DNA of 64,000 bases, taken from assembly GCA_037576215.1 (NCBI GenBank), contig JBANDB010000002.1:3720001-3784000 (forward strand), read 5' to 3'. The translations under genes were made by a program, and so were the position numbers. The notes below the pieces were generated by a model, which searched no databases, had not been told where the DNA came from, and saw only the letters and a program-made list of their open reading frames with translations. Below, piece after piece: positions 11,089-23,944 of this stretch; position 1 is the first letter of the stretch, and each line of letters starts with the position of its first letter. Source of the DNA: Armillaria gallica (taxonomy: Eukaryota > Basidiomycota > Agaricomycetes > Agaricales > Physalacriaceae).

Positions 11089-13986
11089 ATGGATGCTGGA
11101 CCTAGCGTGTCGCGCCTTACGATTGCGAATAATGACGCCAGGCCTCCCGTACAAACATCTGGCCTTGTCCGACCGTCGAGTCCTAAAGGTCCTCGCGCCT
11201 CCTCTGTCCCGCTCGTCCCTTCCGAGTTTACTGTCGGTGTCGTTTATTCGACTGAAATGACCAGCCATTTTTCGCTTCAGGATCATCCAGAGCAACCCGC
11301 TCGTATCTCTCATATCTGGCATACCCTTATTGTCAATAAATGCAATGCAAAAATGAAGTGGCTCCCCATTCGTCCGGTCCACAAGCAAGAGGCGCTGCTA
11401 GTTCATAGCGAGGATCATTGGGACAAAGTACATGCCATTCAATGTAAGCGCAGTATATGTTGACTGTTTGTATATACGCATAGATCTGAACAAGTAACCA
11501 TGCTTCGTTTAGACATGACTCCCCAACAGATTATTGATTCAGAGGCCTATTACGAAACGCTCTCTTTATATGTCATGCAAGGAACCACAAGATCCGCTCT
11601 TCTCAGCTGCGGCGGCGTCATAGAAGCATGTCTGGCAGTGGCCGCTTCCGACTCGTCATTGAAAAAGGCCCTTGCGATAGTTCGACCCCCAGGCCACCAT
11701 GCAGAACCAAACGAACATATGGGCTTTTGTTTTTTCAACAATGTATCTGTTGCTGCTCGTGTTGTGCAAGAGCGCCTGAAATTGAAGCGAATACTTATAT
11801 TGGATTGGTAAGCCCTAAACTAGTGTCGTCGAACTACCTCGTAATAGATTTCGTTGCTAGGGATGTTCACCATGGTGCGCGGTTTGTACTATGGATGCAA
11901 AGACGCGAACGTCAGTTGACGGTCGAGCAGGCAATGGGACACAAAAGGCCTTCAATAATGACCCTAGTGTTCTTTACATATCATTACACCGTTATGAAGA
12001 TGGCCGATTCTACCCGTGCGGTACATTTGGTGGCATGCAGTCATGCGGGGAGGGACCGGGGCTAGGATTGTAAGCCCTTTCAATGCCTTTCCTTCGTCTC
12101 TTATTCTTGTTAGTTCCGTGAACATACCTTGGCCCGAGAAAGGGATGAAAGATGCCGACTACATACATGCCTTCCAGAAGATTGTGATGCCAATTGCCAT
12201 GGAATTTGCACCCCAACTTGTAATCAGTGAGTTCCAAGCGCCATCATTCTACGCTTATATGCTTACACAACCCCCCAGTCTCTGCGGGTTTTGATGCCGC
12301 AGAAGGCGACGAGTTGGGCGAGTGTCATGTTAGCCCAACTGGCTATGCGCATATGACCCATATGTTGTCAGGGTTAGCAAGTGGAAAGGTTGTCGTCGCG
12401 TTAGAGGTAGACATCCCATTCCCATACCGCGGGGTCGGCTCTCTGACAGTCACAGGGAGGTTACAACATAAATGCAATCGCAAAATCAGCACTCGCAGTG
12501 ACTCAAGTCCTCTTGGGCGAAGCACCGCCAGAACTGCCGCCTATGACGGCGAGTGAGTCTGCGACCGAAACAGTCTGGCTCGTGGCCAAGGAGCAGAGTA
12601 AGTACTGGAAGAGCGTGGATCCCAAAGCGTGTGAACCTCGGAAAGGTCGTCCCCTTCTATTACTTCTACTCTTACATTTTTGACTTGTGAACCTAGACTT
12701 TGAACGCGCTACTTTCTCGATACCTGGTAAGCTGGGCACACCATTCAAAATTATAGGCTTGACTGAAGTTCTGCCATAGAAATATTGAAGGCTCATCGCC
12801 AACACTATCTTTTTACCAATTACGACATGATGCAGATTCCTTTACTCTCTGATTATCTCGATGACCGGTTTTCGATGCAAATGATGTGCACGTAGGTGGC
12901 CATATAATGTTGTTCGATACATATCCAATGACGCTATCTCTTCAGACCAGACTTGTTGGACAATAAGACCATGGTCATCTTCATACACGAATTGTAAGGC
13001 CTAGCATTGTCTTTATCTCTGTGTCTTCTATAATGATTCCAGTGGAGACCTACGGACGGAGCTAGAGTCGTCCGCAACATGCAACCTAGAATTGGAACGA
13101 TCGTACTTGGTGCGAATTTGCGGCTGTCTAATTCCAATTCTGATGTAACATAACAATGCATCAGGTCGACTTTTCGAAAGACTTCATAGCGTGGGTAAAA
13201 AAGCAAGGATATTCTTTGCTCGACATCAATCAGTTTCCAAAGCCCTTTGCGGCACCCACCAGGGTAAGTAAAATTATATCCGACAATCTGGCTAGACTGA
13301 CCGTAGTTCTAGCGCTCGCAAACACCAAAGGACCCCACAAAAGAGGTGTTGGTATATCTATGGGATAACTACGTCCAGTATGTCACGCATGTTCATAATA
13401 AGATTTACTACTCACAGTTACTCCAAGACTTTCGAATGCAGAGAGAGTCGTCCTGGTCGGACATGGACCTGGTTGCCAGTCAATGATAGATCTCGTTGAC
13501 CAGAGATGTGATTTTTTCATATCTGGAAATTATGCTTGCCAGATGCTGACGTTTTCCAGGGATGTTAGGAAACAAACTGATAAAGGCTGTCGTGCAAGTC
13601 GTGGGGAATTCCAAAGTTCCAACGGTTCCAAAGTCTGATGAATTTAAAGCATGGTATTCAAAGGTTAGCTTGTTTTACCCTTCCATGGAGCCCTTCGTTT
13701 GATTCGTGTAATAGCACTCTCTCGTAGCCGTTCCTTCCAGTCACCCTGTATATGGTAATACCTCTCAAGGGAAAAGGGATTTACGTCGACACCACCACGT
13801 CATAGCCATTGGTATATGGGAAATTGTGCACCGGTTGTCTACTTCACTAACAGCCTTTTTTCAGATGAGACACAGCCTATAAAGCTGATCATAAAAGCAC
13901 TTCCGGCTATTCAGGACTATGTTCAGATGGAATTAGCTCGGTATCCACTAAAAAACGCAACCGCTCGGACGAACAATGCTGTATAA
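11089..13986 (+). CDS. Class II histone deacetylase with Arb2-like C-terminal domain (Hda1/Clr3 type)
   Basis: A nuclear lysine deacetylase of the Hda1/Clr3 group, which removes acetyl groups from histone H3 in silencing. The N-terminal catalytic domain starts near [16 protein letters not shown]. It includes [22 protein letters not shown] (the tandem His pair), [24 protein letters not shown], and [15 protein letters not shown], so the zinc and charge-relay residues are present. The DVHHG histidines come from a 14-nt exon (11861-11874). From about 12780 on, many small exons encode an Arb2-like domain: [59 protein letters not shown] and, near the end, [17 protein letters not shown]. The protein ends NNAV at a TAA (13984-13986). 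At least ten introns are present; those after 12500 are approximate. The start is the first ATG in a good context. Confidence 0.88.
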
Positions 13987-14540
13987 TATTGCTCCTTCTG
14001 TCATAGAGGCTTGCTATCTACATCATATACCTTAATACCCCCTGCAGTAAATTGTGTAGAGCGTGGCAATGGTACTATTTGATCTTATGAACAATATTAC
14101 GCCGACAAGGTAGGTGGTGTGGTGTGGCAAGAGGGTATTTTCCTTCCAGCTGACTTTGAATCCATTTTCTTCTCAATACTTGAGGGATCGAATCTAAATC
14201 GACGCCGTATTATGCATACAATTATCTCTTCCACATATCGCAGCAAGAAGTGTCAACAGAAAATGTCTGTGTGTGACGCATAAAAAAACATCGATCTACG
14301 ACAATCAGAATTTTCTTATTTAATGTGAACGCGATACCAAAACGGTGTTCCGTGAAGAAAATCTATGCAGATGACAGTGTACAAGTATCACATCGCATCT
14401 GGGAAAAAGGATCTACCAGTATCCATCGAATAAGTATTAAGTACACGAAGGCGTCAATATACCAGATTTTAATGAAATCCTGGAATGTCCAATGACATAG
14501 CGAATGGGGGAACTTGGGATAAGGATCAGAGCGAAACCGG
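13987..14540. other. Intergenic, convergent 3' ends
   Basis: AT-rich 3' flanks of the deacetylase and the kinase. One minus-strand frame stays open through roughly 14590-14380 and could extend the kinase if its last exon is spliced differently (see the kinase entry). Otherwise I see nothing here. Confidence 0.45.
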
Positions 14541-15980
14541 CTACCACCCGTACGTTCTTGAAAATAGTCTGTACAAAAGCTGTCTAAGCCATCGATAGCC
14601 GGGATGCATGTAATACGTAGCCGGAGAAGTATTCCAGGTCCAGCCGTCCACGTCTTCTATTCCTTGCAGGATCCAAGGGTGTCGCTATTCCAAAGATAAA
14701 TACTCAGAGGAACCAGAATTATAATTTGAGCCTACTTTCAATTCCACAATGCTGATCCTCTTACTTGGATCTTTCTGCAGCATTTGATCAAGGAGACCAA
14801 TTACGCTTGGGGTCTGAGGAGGATGGCGTCTACCACCTGTGAGCACCGCATCAGCACCCATTGTCTCGTCGACCTCCCAATCATTGTCAAGAATGAGCTT
14901 GTTCAGTGCATACTGATTATGCCGCTTTTTGGTAGGATGAAACGGAAAGTGGCCAAAGAGGAAGCAATACAACGTCACAGCGAGACACCACACATCGACA
15001 CTTTTTGTCACAGGCGGACGAGTTGCGGGTGTCTCGCATGACGGTTCGATTGTGTCGGAAGACGTGGACGGAGAAGGAGTATCTTTGGGCAGCCAAATGA
15101 CCTCGGGTGCGTAGAAGAAACCTGTCCCACGCATTTTCAAGAGGTCCTGGTCCTTGAAGAATGTACAATTCCTCAAGGGATCCATTTGGGGCCTCGTGTG
15201 AGGGCGTGAAACTTGAACAAAGTTGCTGCTGTAATGCGAAATACCGTAGTCGATAATTTTTACGTATGACCGATCCTCCGACCAGACCAAATTCGCAGGC
15301 TTGATATCCCTGTGAATGATACCATGGTAATGGACTGAAAGAACGTTGAGCTTAAAGAGTAAAAGGAGGAACAAATGGACGAGTGCACTAACGGTATTCC
15401 AACCCTAGGACGACGTCCCGAACAATTCGGCGGCTTTGTTCAATGGTCAACGTTGGTTTCCCCTGGTATTCCCACTGGATCTGGCCGCCACAAAGATATT
15501 CCATGGCTGAACGTGACGAGATGGTCAAATAAAAGCTAGGTATATGTGACTGATCCTCACCTATGAAGACAGAATCCTGGGAAGGGTCGTCGATGACCTC
15601 CAGCAGCTGAACGTGGCTTGCATGGCGGCATGCCTTGAGGATGGATATCTCCTTCTGGACGCTCTGCTCAGAGCTAGGTGGGTCGTTCCTTCGGGCTGCC
15701 ACGTAGCTCTTCTTGAACATCTTGGACTTGTCCTGAATGCTAAGTCGCTTGACGGCTTTTACAACCTAGTCGCGAGATTACCCTTGCATACGATTGAGAC
15801 AGGTCCCTTTAGAGAACGCACCACTTCACGGTCTTCCACATTACTATCCCGACAGAGCATTATCGTTGAACTTCCATGCTTCGTGTGAAGCACCCTGCGC
15901 TGTACGTATTGATTGATTTTCTTGTCTGGGTTCGTCGTCACCAAGGACGTGGCCGGTATTCGCTCAGGCTCGTAAACCAT
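14541..15980 (-). CDS. CaMKK-like serine/threonine protein kinase
   Basis: A protein kinase resembling the CaMKK/Ssp1/Sak1 group, which act upstream of AMPK-type kinases; this subgroup call is by overall pattern. The Lys-bearing strand is rebuilt by removing an intron that starts GTGCGT and ends ACTAG (about 15770-15825), giving REVVVKAVKRL. Kinase motifs follow: LLEVIDDP, MEYLCGG, HGIIHRDIKPANLVW, VKIIDYGISHYS, FFYAPEVIW, KSVDVWCLAVTLYCFLFGHFPF, then DPSKRISIVELK. The metal-binding triad is DYG instead of DFG. The last exon encodes RHPWILQGIEDVDGW and reaches a TAG at 14541-14543; an alternative splice near 14580 would give a longer tail. The start is the ATG at 15980 (MVYEPER), since upstream frame sequence looks like 5' UTR. 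Confidence 0.78.
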
Positions 15981-16420
15981 TAAAGGTCTGAGGATTGAAC
16001 GCGACGACAATGTACACCAGCGAGTATGTACATAAAACGGGAAGAAGGAGAAAGCAAAGGGAGATAGTTTTAACTGTAGCGACAGCAAGACGGAAGCAAA
16101 AGGGACTACCGAAGTAGCACCATAACGCGTGGCCCCAGATCCGCGTAATTCAAATTCGTACACAACTAATCTAATCTCCCCCCGCATCAATCACGTATGG
16201 ATCTGTTCATCAACGAGTTCAGATGTCGCCGAGCTGACCGGTGAGAATGCAGTTGCTTCTCCTGCCTGCAAAAAAGGCCGTCCAAGGTACACCAAAGGCT
16301 AACAAGACTTGTGCGGAAATTGTGTGAGCATGTTGCCCTGGTGTCAACCAGCGTATCGTATCTTGATAGCTCCCACACGATTCTCAAGAGCTGCATTGAT
16401 AGGGGGTGAGTTGATGCATT
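15981..16420. other. Intergenic, tandem minus-strand genes
   Basis: This 440-bp stretch lies between the kinase start and the inferred stop of UPF2. It should hold the kinase promoter and UPF2 3' UTR. If UPF2 has a further 3' exon it would fall here (open frame 16187-16396), but nothing in that frame looks like UPF2. Confidence 0.45.
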
Positions 16421-19400
16421 TAGTTGACGTGAGAATTACCTTTCAATTCCTCCGCCTCCTCACGCTGTTCATAGTCGAGGACTAGACGCTTTAAATGCTG
16501 TTGTTCTACCTTATCCTGCAGCTGAGCGGACCGAGTATGGACAGCCAGAGCAGACTCAGATGGCACCGCCAGTTGCCGAGCCTAAAAAGTGATAAACAAC
16601 AAGGACAAGGTACAAATGATCATATCGTACTTGTTGCTTGTTCCCGCGCTTTGTGAGGACTGTGAATTTCATCATGTCTGGGCTGTCGATGTCAGACGCT
16701 TCATCAGGGTCTTCACGCCGCTTCCGTACTGGCAACACAGAAGAGTCCCATAGCGCGAGTGCTGTCTTCTTATCGACTTTCCGAGATTCTAACGAGGAAT
16801 CTGTAACCATCTTCGCGAGCTCTCTCGCGAACTCTGCATCAGCATCCTCAGAGGGACCGAGATTCTCCTGCATGCTACCGCTCCCAGAGAGAACAACTTC
16901 CTGCTCTGGAGAAGGCGGTCGTTCGCCATTCTACGCATGATGGGTGAATTCCTTGCGAAGTGCGTACACTTTAGTTTAGTGCTCACCGGTGAATCTTGGG
17001 CCGCAACATCACCTTCATCATCATCTTCTTTTTCATCCTCATCGACACGTTCATCCTCGTCGCTACTGTCATCACCGCCCTCGTCTGCTTCTATCTCGTC
17101 ATCTACTGTGGAAAAATGTATCATTGCATCAGTTGTGCGACGACCGTCGATAAAAGAAACCCACGGTCAGCCGCCTGGAATGAACCTAGCATGTTGTCAA
17201 CAGCAATGGCCGCCTCTTCAATTGTTTTGGCCAGTTCGAACTTGGGTCTTATAGCCTTCGCAGGACGTCAGGATAAACGTCGTACACTGCTCAACAGCGA
17301 ACCTACATCGAGAGAGTCTAACAGCATGAAATCAACATCCATAGGGAGAGTCTGCTTGCAATGAATATAAAACTAAACGATGCGGCTATCAGCGGAGAAA
17401 AGATGAAATTTGCTTTGACCTACTTGGAACATTGTTAAAAAGTTATCGAGTTTCTTTCTCTGTGTTCCACGATCGAAGCACATTCCGCATGTGTCCAGAA
17501 GGACACAGACAAGGCGTACTCGGAAGAAGTCATCGGGCATATCTAGGGGACAGAATTGGTTCGGTAAAGCTCTCCCATCAGCTGTATGAACCATATCAGT
17601 AGGGCCGAACAAAGTAAATTTGCGCATTGAACGTACGGTGTCCAAAGGTAATCAGGGACCACAAGACGTCAAACACTATGCCGGAGCTCAACAGCCGGTA
17701 GATGTACAGCTCCCCCAAATATTTGATAGTTGCAACCCTTCTTTGATTGGTGCTGTACATGTTTTGTTCTAGTCCTCTTCTGATGTCCTCTAGGATTTGG
17801 TCAACAACGGATATGGGAAAGTCGGGATGATATCGTTGCAGATCATACGTCAACATAGCCAATAGGCTGATGTTTCCGTACTTGATCTTCCATGGCTTTG
17901 TGAAAACTTTGAATAGAACACGTCGTACATCTTCGTCTTCCCAGTCCAGTTTTCGAATCAACTTGAGCACTTTGTCAATCGTTCTCTTAGCAAGGACATC
18001 GTAGATCAAGTGTCGAATGAACAGCTCCATTGGTGGCCGGACCTTTTCCTGGCGAGGCGCGCGCTCAGGAGGGTTACACTGATGATCAAAAATCAAGCTT
18101 CCAATGGAGGGCACGTAAGCATATTTCGCACCTGATAGTAAGCATTCTCCAGAAGAAGTAATTGACGCTGATCGAAGTGTTGCAAGCTTTGTTTTCGTCG
18201 CATTAGTTCTAGCTGTCCATACGCATCTCAGAATCAATAACAGAAGATTCATCCGTCCACAAACCATAGTACCAAATCGTTCTCGTGTTTCTTCACTTCG
18301 TAGCAGGTATCGACCACACCCTTCAAGGAGTAGAGCCATGTTATCCACGTTCGTCCCCGAGAAGTCATCCAAGCAGACTTTGAACATATGTAGAACGAGG
18401 TGTGTCGGGACTACACCGAACTTAGTTAAGTTGGATATGAATACGATATTCTGGATCGGACCGTGAAGTCCATGAATTGACCAAATTTGAGATATCACAC
18501 CTTGAGTCTGACTTCTGAAAACTCCTTCACGACGTTTTTCTTCCTTTGGAGGTATCGAAACTCCTCATCCAGCTACACCGATGGCTCAGCAATTGGACCA
18601 AGAGTTCGGTGACACTTACAATAGAAACCAAGTCTGATCCAATGTCTGGCATATACTGATTAAGAGTAGCGACAAGGCGCGAGTAATGCGGTAGAAGGTC
18701 AATGCGACTTTTGGACACTTGACTCAAGAACTACGACGTAACAGCGCTAAGCGCAAAACGGAAGAAAGTATTTTGAACCTCACCTTGACAAGTCTCTTAC
18801 GAGCAGCCTTAGAATTCAAAAAGGCAAATTCAATGGCAGCTTGGTCGATTAGCTCGCGATTAGTGGCATCGGGAAGCTGAATCAAAAGAGCAGTTAGACG
18901 CTGCGAAGGACCTTGCGGTGCTTGCGAAGACAGGGGAGGGGTAGTGGCCCGCGGAGTCCCTGGTACTGGTGTCGGGGCCCTTAAAATATGCTGAGTGCTG
19001 AATCAGTGAAGAGAATACCTACACGTACTCATCCTCGTCCTCGTCTTGTGAAGCAGACGGCAAGCCGCCTTCTGCAAGTTTCTCCAGCTCTTCTTCTAAC
19101 TTCTTGATATATTCCCTATCCTGTTCGTGTCTTTCATTCCGTTGCTCCTTGCTTTCCTCGCTTTCCTGATCTTTGCCTTCGCCCTCTTCTACGCCGAGGA
19201 TGCTCTTTGGAACGAAGTCCTTGAGGTCCTGAACATCTTCGAAGAACCGTCTCTCCTCTTCATCTTCCCATTTTCCTCCAGCAGTGTTGATGACATCACC
19301 ATCGTCGTTCGAAAATGAGCTCGTGCTGTTCGTCCCAATCAAAATTGAGTCCGATTTCTGTGACGCAGTAGGTAATGATGGCATGGGTAGGTATAGAAGC

Positions 19401-20651
19401 TCAGACAATCTAAACAACGGTTAATGAGGAAGATGTATGTACAGCTGGACCACCTACGATTGGCAGCTGGCTAATAGCTTTTCATAGCCTTTCGTCATCT
19501 TTTCATACGCCTGCTGGCGATCCTCGAATATTTCTCCAGAGCGGATGTAGGCTTCATGATTACGACGATCTTGTTCTTGCAGTCGCTATCCAGTAAGTAT
19601 GTATAAGCTCATGACTGCCAGTGAAATTTCGAGCACTGACTTTGTGCTCGATGACTAGCTTTTTTGAAACACTTTCAAAATAACCCTCACACATGCGCTT
19701 GAAACGATCGCGAATGTCTTGCTCAATGAGAGACCCAGTATCGTCATCCAGAGCCGGAAACGCCAGTGAGTCTACCGCGTGTGTGGCGGACATCGTCCCT
19801 GGTTCTGAATTGGCAGAAACCTGCTTAATTATGGCAGGAGTGATACCAAGAAATGGAAGAGAATAACTTTTGAGGAACATAGTCAGTAGGGGAAGTGAAG
19901 AGAGACTCGGGTCATTGGACAGCTGGAAACAGGTTCAATCAGTCTGTCCAGGGTATAACATGAGATACTTGCCAGTTCCTTCATAACTTTCATGATCCAT
20001 TCGCCGCCGCTTCGATTAGGTGAATCTTTGATGACGCCAACCAATGCCAGTTCGGAGCATACTCGAAGGACAGGTCTTTGTCGTGTCACCCGAGATGAGT
20101 CTTCCTTTTCTCTTTGCTCTGGAGGAAGATTGGACAAACTTGCTCGAGATGGGCTACTGAGAGTAGATGCTAAGGATGGGACGAGTGCTGCCGCAAACGA
20201 AGAGGGAAATCGACGGTGAAGTGCAGAAATAACCTAACGAAATGAGGAAATGATATTTTAGTAGGAGATTCATGTAGCTGACCTCAACAGCGCTCCACAC
20301 ATCCTTTTCTGTCTTGCACCTCGAGATGCCTTCTACAATAGCGCCAGCGATTTCATCGACATACTTTTCGAGTGACAGGGAGTCGGTGTCCTTGAGAATT
20401 TGGTCACGATTGTCGGAGGCTACAGACTGTCGTATGCGTTTAATGAGAGCGGTATGGCGCTTCAATGAGGAATCGAGCTTAGACGATTCTGTTCGAATGG
20501 AATGAATATCTCCTGAAGCATGAGCAATGGTTATTGAAGCACCTTTAGGAACGGGATTCGTGTTGAGCTCCTTGAGAGCAGCGCGTTTCGTATAGCGAGA
20601 TTTCTCGTCATCTTGTTTCGAAAATGACTGGACGCCATTGCCGGATTCCAT
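16421..20651 (-). CDS. UPF2: Nonsense-mediated decay factor UPF2/NMD2
   Basis: UPF2 is the scaffold of cytoplasmic nonsense-mediated mRNA decay, bridging UPF1 and the exon-junction-bound UPF3. The N-terminus starts MESGNGVQ at 20651. The first MIF4G domain includes SSLKRHTALIKRIRQSVAS and EKDVWSAVEVISALHRRFPSSFA. The middle region carries an acidic/coiled segment (YIKKLEEELEKLAEGG). The third MIF4G domain includes IVFISNLTKFGVVPTHLV, FKVCLDDFSGTNVDNMALLLEGCGRYLLR, KTPYVRPLME-like PPMELFIRHLIYDVLAKR, and KYLGELYIYRLL. A very acidic stretch (about 16990-17100) and a C-terminal UPF1-binding block (FTVLTKRGNKQQARQLAVP, LVLDYEQREEAEELK) follow. I place the stop at 16421-16423, reading through GNSHVN. 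The 4.2-kb gene holds about ten introns. Its start faces ATRIP across 91 bp. Confidence 0.9.
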
Positions 20652-20742
20652 GAATCGTGGATGCGGAGAAGAGTGGTGCTGTCGCCTAAGCGCTTAGTAG
20701 CTGCTCAAGTCATGCTCCGCGTTACCTAAGCACTTCCTTCAC
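20652..20742. promoter_or_regulatory. 91-bp bidirectional promoter, UPF2 / ATRIP, with palindrome
   Basis: The two start codons (20651 minus, 20743 plus) are 91 bp apart. A perfect 12-bp palindrome CTAAGCGCTTAG lies at 20686-20697, near the centre. A related half-site CCTAAGCACTT lies at 20725-20735. CGCGT, the complement of ACGCG, is at 20718-20722, 21 bp before the ATRIP start. No TATA box is visible. Confidence 0.6.
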
Positions 20743-23700
20743 ATGAGCGACGACGACGGTTTCTTCGATGACAACTTTTTCTGCGCCGACGAGACCCTCG
20801 CTGCCCTCGACAGTGCCGTAGCAGAATATGCTGCTCGTGTGCCGCCACCAACGACTGAGAAACCAGATAATGTCGAGGATTCAGAACCACCGCCGAAGAA
20901 ACAGAGATTAGAAAATGTCCAACAAACTCGCGTTTCCGAAGCTCGGATAGTCGCAGACGACCTCCCAGAAATATCAGTGTCCGGCGTTGGCATGTATGGT
21001 CTTCCGCCTGGCGTTTTTCGCGGCTCCGACGCGACTTGGAATGCTGTTCGCCGTTCCACAGACACCGCGTCTGTCAATAATGGACAGATAGAGAGTGGCC
21101 CAAGTGGGGGCAGGCGCACCGATACTGACATTACAATGGCAGATGTAACGAACCGGAATGTTCAGCTACCTCAGAGCAATGCAAGCCGTCCACCACATAC
21201 CAGCCACCCCCCGTCTCGTGTACGGCAATTCGGACGTGTTCAGGTGGGAAGAAATGGTCATCTTCCTCCCCAGCCGCATCAAGTGCAGACATTTGACTCT
21301 AACACGACATCTTCTAACCTTGCTCCTCAAATCTCAACAGCAGATGCTGTAGAAGCTAGAGTGCAAGACTTACTAACGAAATTGAAAGAGGTTGGTTACG
21401 TTGTATTTCTCTTGCCTTCCGTTCGTTCAGCATGGAATACCCCATAGTCAGAAGATGAAAGAAAGAAGGTCCAACTAGCGCTTGAGGAGGCTAAGAAAGC
21501 ACGGTTTTCAAAGGAAGGAGAGGTAACAATTCTTCGCCAAACTATCGAAAAGGTATTGCCACCCATTTCCAGCTCTAAGTTTCTGCTAATTAAACGTGTT
21601 CAAGACTGCCAAAGATTACGCCGCTCAAATATCAAGACTCAAGGCTGAGAAGGAAGAATTAGACGCCAGGCAGATGCAAATGCAACGAGATCGAAAGAAC
21701 GAAATGGAGAGACTGAGGACTGAATTCATGTTCAAGGTATTCATTTCCCACAGTTTCTTTCAGTCCATTCGATGCATATGGTTCTTCAGCAACAGGAAGC
21801 GGAAGCGTCACGAAGGCCATCGTCTGTGCGGTCTAAGAGAGCGGTAAAGGATGTCAATACCCAAGCGTTGCCGATTTCTTCTCAAATGCAAGGGTGGAAC
21901 CCCAACCATAGTTCCCAGGCTGGGCCCAGTACTCCACGACGTCCCAAGGTCGCCCGGAATCCTCAGCAGACTCCCCAAAAGTCTCAGGGAATGCGTGGCT
22001 TTCAGAATGCGTTCCTATCTAGCACCCCATTACAACCGCGGACTAACACAAGAAGGGGCATAGATTCTTCAAGTCAAATACTGATGCAGAGCCAGACCAT
22101 CGGGTCTCCGATTTCTAGCCCGTCTAGAAGAAACAGGTCTAACGCCGATTCTGATGTTAATATGGACGACGACTTCAAAACTGACGTACTACATGAAGCG
22201 GTTCCAAGTAGTGACGATGTATTCAATGACGACGGAAACACGATAACCACAGAAGACCAAGTTGAGGAGGTCTTCGACTTGGAACCCTTTGACTGGAAAG
22301 CAGAAGTGGGTATTTCTGGCCGCCAAGATTACCGGGCTGATTTCTGTTCTAGCTGTTCCGAATATTGCTGACCCACACGACATCATCATCTCATCAACCG
22401 ACACTACTTTCGCTGACAGAAGCACCTGTTGTAACAGCTACTCGCTCCAATAGTCAATATAGCGAAGTCATATCAAGCATCCTTGCCATCGTAGGCACGT
22501 CAAAATTTCACGATTACCCCACAGCAGTTATAGCTGTGTCACCGTGTTTGGTTTCCATGGCCTCTATTTTGACTACGCTAGAACCGGTACGCCGCTCTCC
22601 CATGCCTTTTCGCATATCTATCTAAAACTTCCGCTAGACTTCATATTTAATTGAAATGCTAGATCTTCTAGTATCACTCATCCATTCATTGCCATCATTC
22701 TCCTCCATACTATTATCACTTACCGATCCAAATGGCGATTCTCGCGTTATGGTGTTACTCTCCGGCATTATCCGTGACCATTTACAGCCCTCGAGGGACG
22801 GGGCCTACCCAAAGCTACTTGCAAAGGAAACGTTAGCCTTACTAGAAGCGCTATGTTGGAATGTCACTACCACAGATATTGACAAGTAAGACACGCCTGC
22901 TCTAGCTGATGAGTATGATCATAACCTCGTCCAGACTAGGCTATATATGCCAGAACCGGGATGTATTCACCGTCCTCCTTCATAATCTCCAACCAAACTG
23001 GGTTTTATCCCAGGTGATTCGCTTCCTCGTTCGTCTCATGACATGTACGTGTGTTGTCCTGCGATATATTTTCCCTGTGGAGACATCAATCTAGACCCTC
23101 AACTTTGCCATTACATACTTACCTTTCCGACGTCCGAGGCGGAACAACCTGTCGTGTCCGAAACCGCCAAATACCCTGTACTTGATCGGTTATGCTCTTT
23201 CCTCATTGATGTCAATCGCCAAGATGATGAGGTGCGTTTTACTTCAGTATTACTAGGACACGTTGAACATTCCGAAACACAAGTGCTTGTCCATGAAAAC
23301 ACATATTCTCATCTTCTTTGCTTTGGTATCAATCGCTGATGCCAAGGCGTTTGCTGTGCTGACCAGTTCGGTCGTCTTGGTGCCTTCATTGGTTGTATGC
23401 CTTCATATGCTGACGACGCCACTATGGGAGGAAGATGAAAAGTACACTTCGTCTGCGGACTTCACATTGACGTACGTACACGCAGTTCTATTGTCCGTTT
23501 TGCTATGCTTAACGGATCAACAGAATTGTTCGATTAATGAATCACGCACTGTATCTGCTCCATAACGTCGTTAGCAGTGACTCGACAGCCATCAACTTGC
23601 GGCAAAAACTTCTTCGCGCTCCACCCCGACATTTCAACGGCATCATGCATATGTTCACCCTCACATTTGGACGGTTAAGTTATTCGCCCCTGCCAGACTG

Positions 23701-23931
23701 GATGCCAATGCCAGCCCAGAATGAGTTGAACATCATGTCGGGTGTGTCATATGATCTTATGGTTGCGCACGACGCTGACAGGACGCATTAGAAATGGCTA
23801 GGGATATGGTGGAACTTGTCCTAGATCAACCGGAGGATGAAGCTATTTGGACGGCCCTCCAAGACACAGACCAAGATGCGGGTAGTGTGATGAATGAAGA
23901 CGATATAGAAGAGGAGCTTATGGGACGTTGA
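20743..23931 (+). CDS. ATRIP/Rad26/UvsD-like DNA-damage checkpoint protein
   Basis: Probable partner of the ATR kinase (S. pombe Rad26, yeast Ddc2/Lcd1), which brings ATR to RPA-coated single-stranded DNA. The order of parts fits: a short acidic/aromatic N-terminus (DDDGFFDDNFFCADETLAAL, a plausible RPA-binding site), a disordered region with a KKQRL basic motif, then a coiled coil of about 100 residues spread over small exons (ARVQDLLTKLKE, ERKKVQLALEEAKKARFSKEGEV, AAQISRLKAEKEELDARQMQ). A Ser/Pro-rich linker and a long helical C-terminal half follow (LLDLLVSLIHSLPSFSSILL, TLALLEALCWNV, WVLSQVIRFLVRLM). The last exon ends DDIEEELMGR at a TGA (23929-23931). No enzymatic motif is present, as expected. 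The assignment rests on architecture rather than strong sequence motifs. The stop is only 13 bp from the stop of the opposing gene. Confidence 0.68.
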
Positions 23932-23944
23932 AAACGAAGTATGA

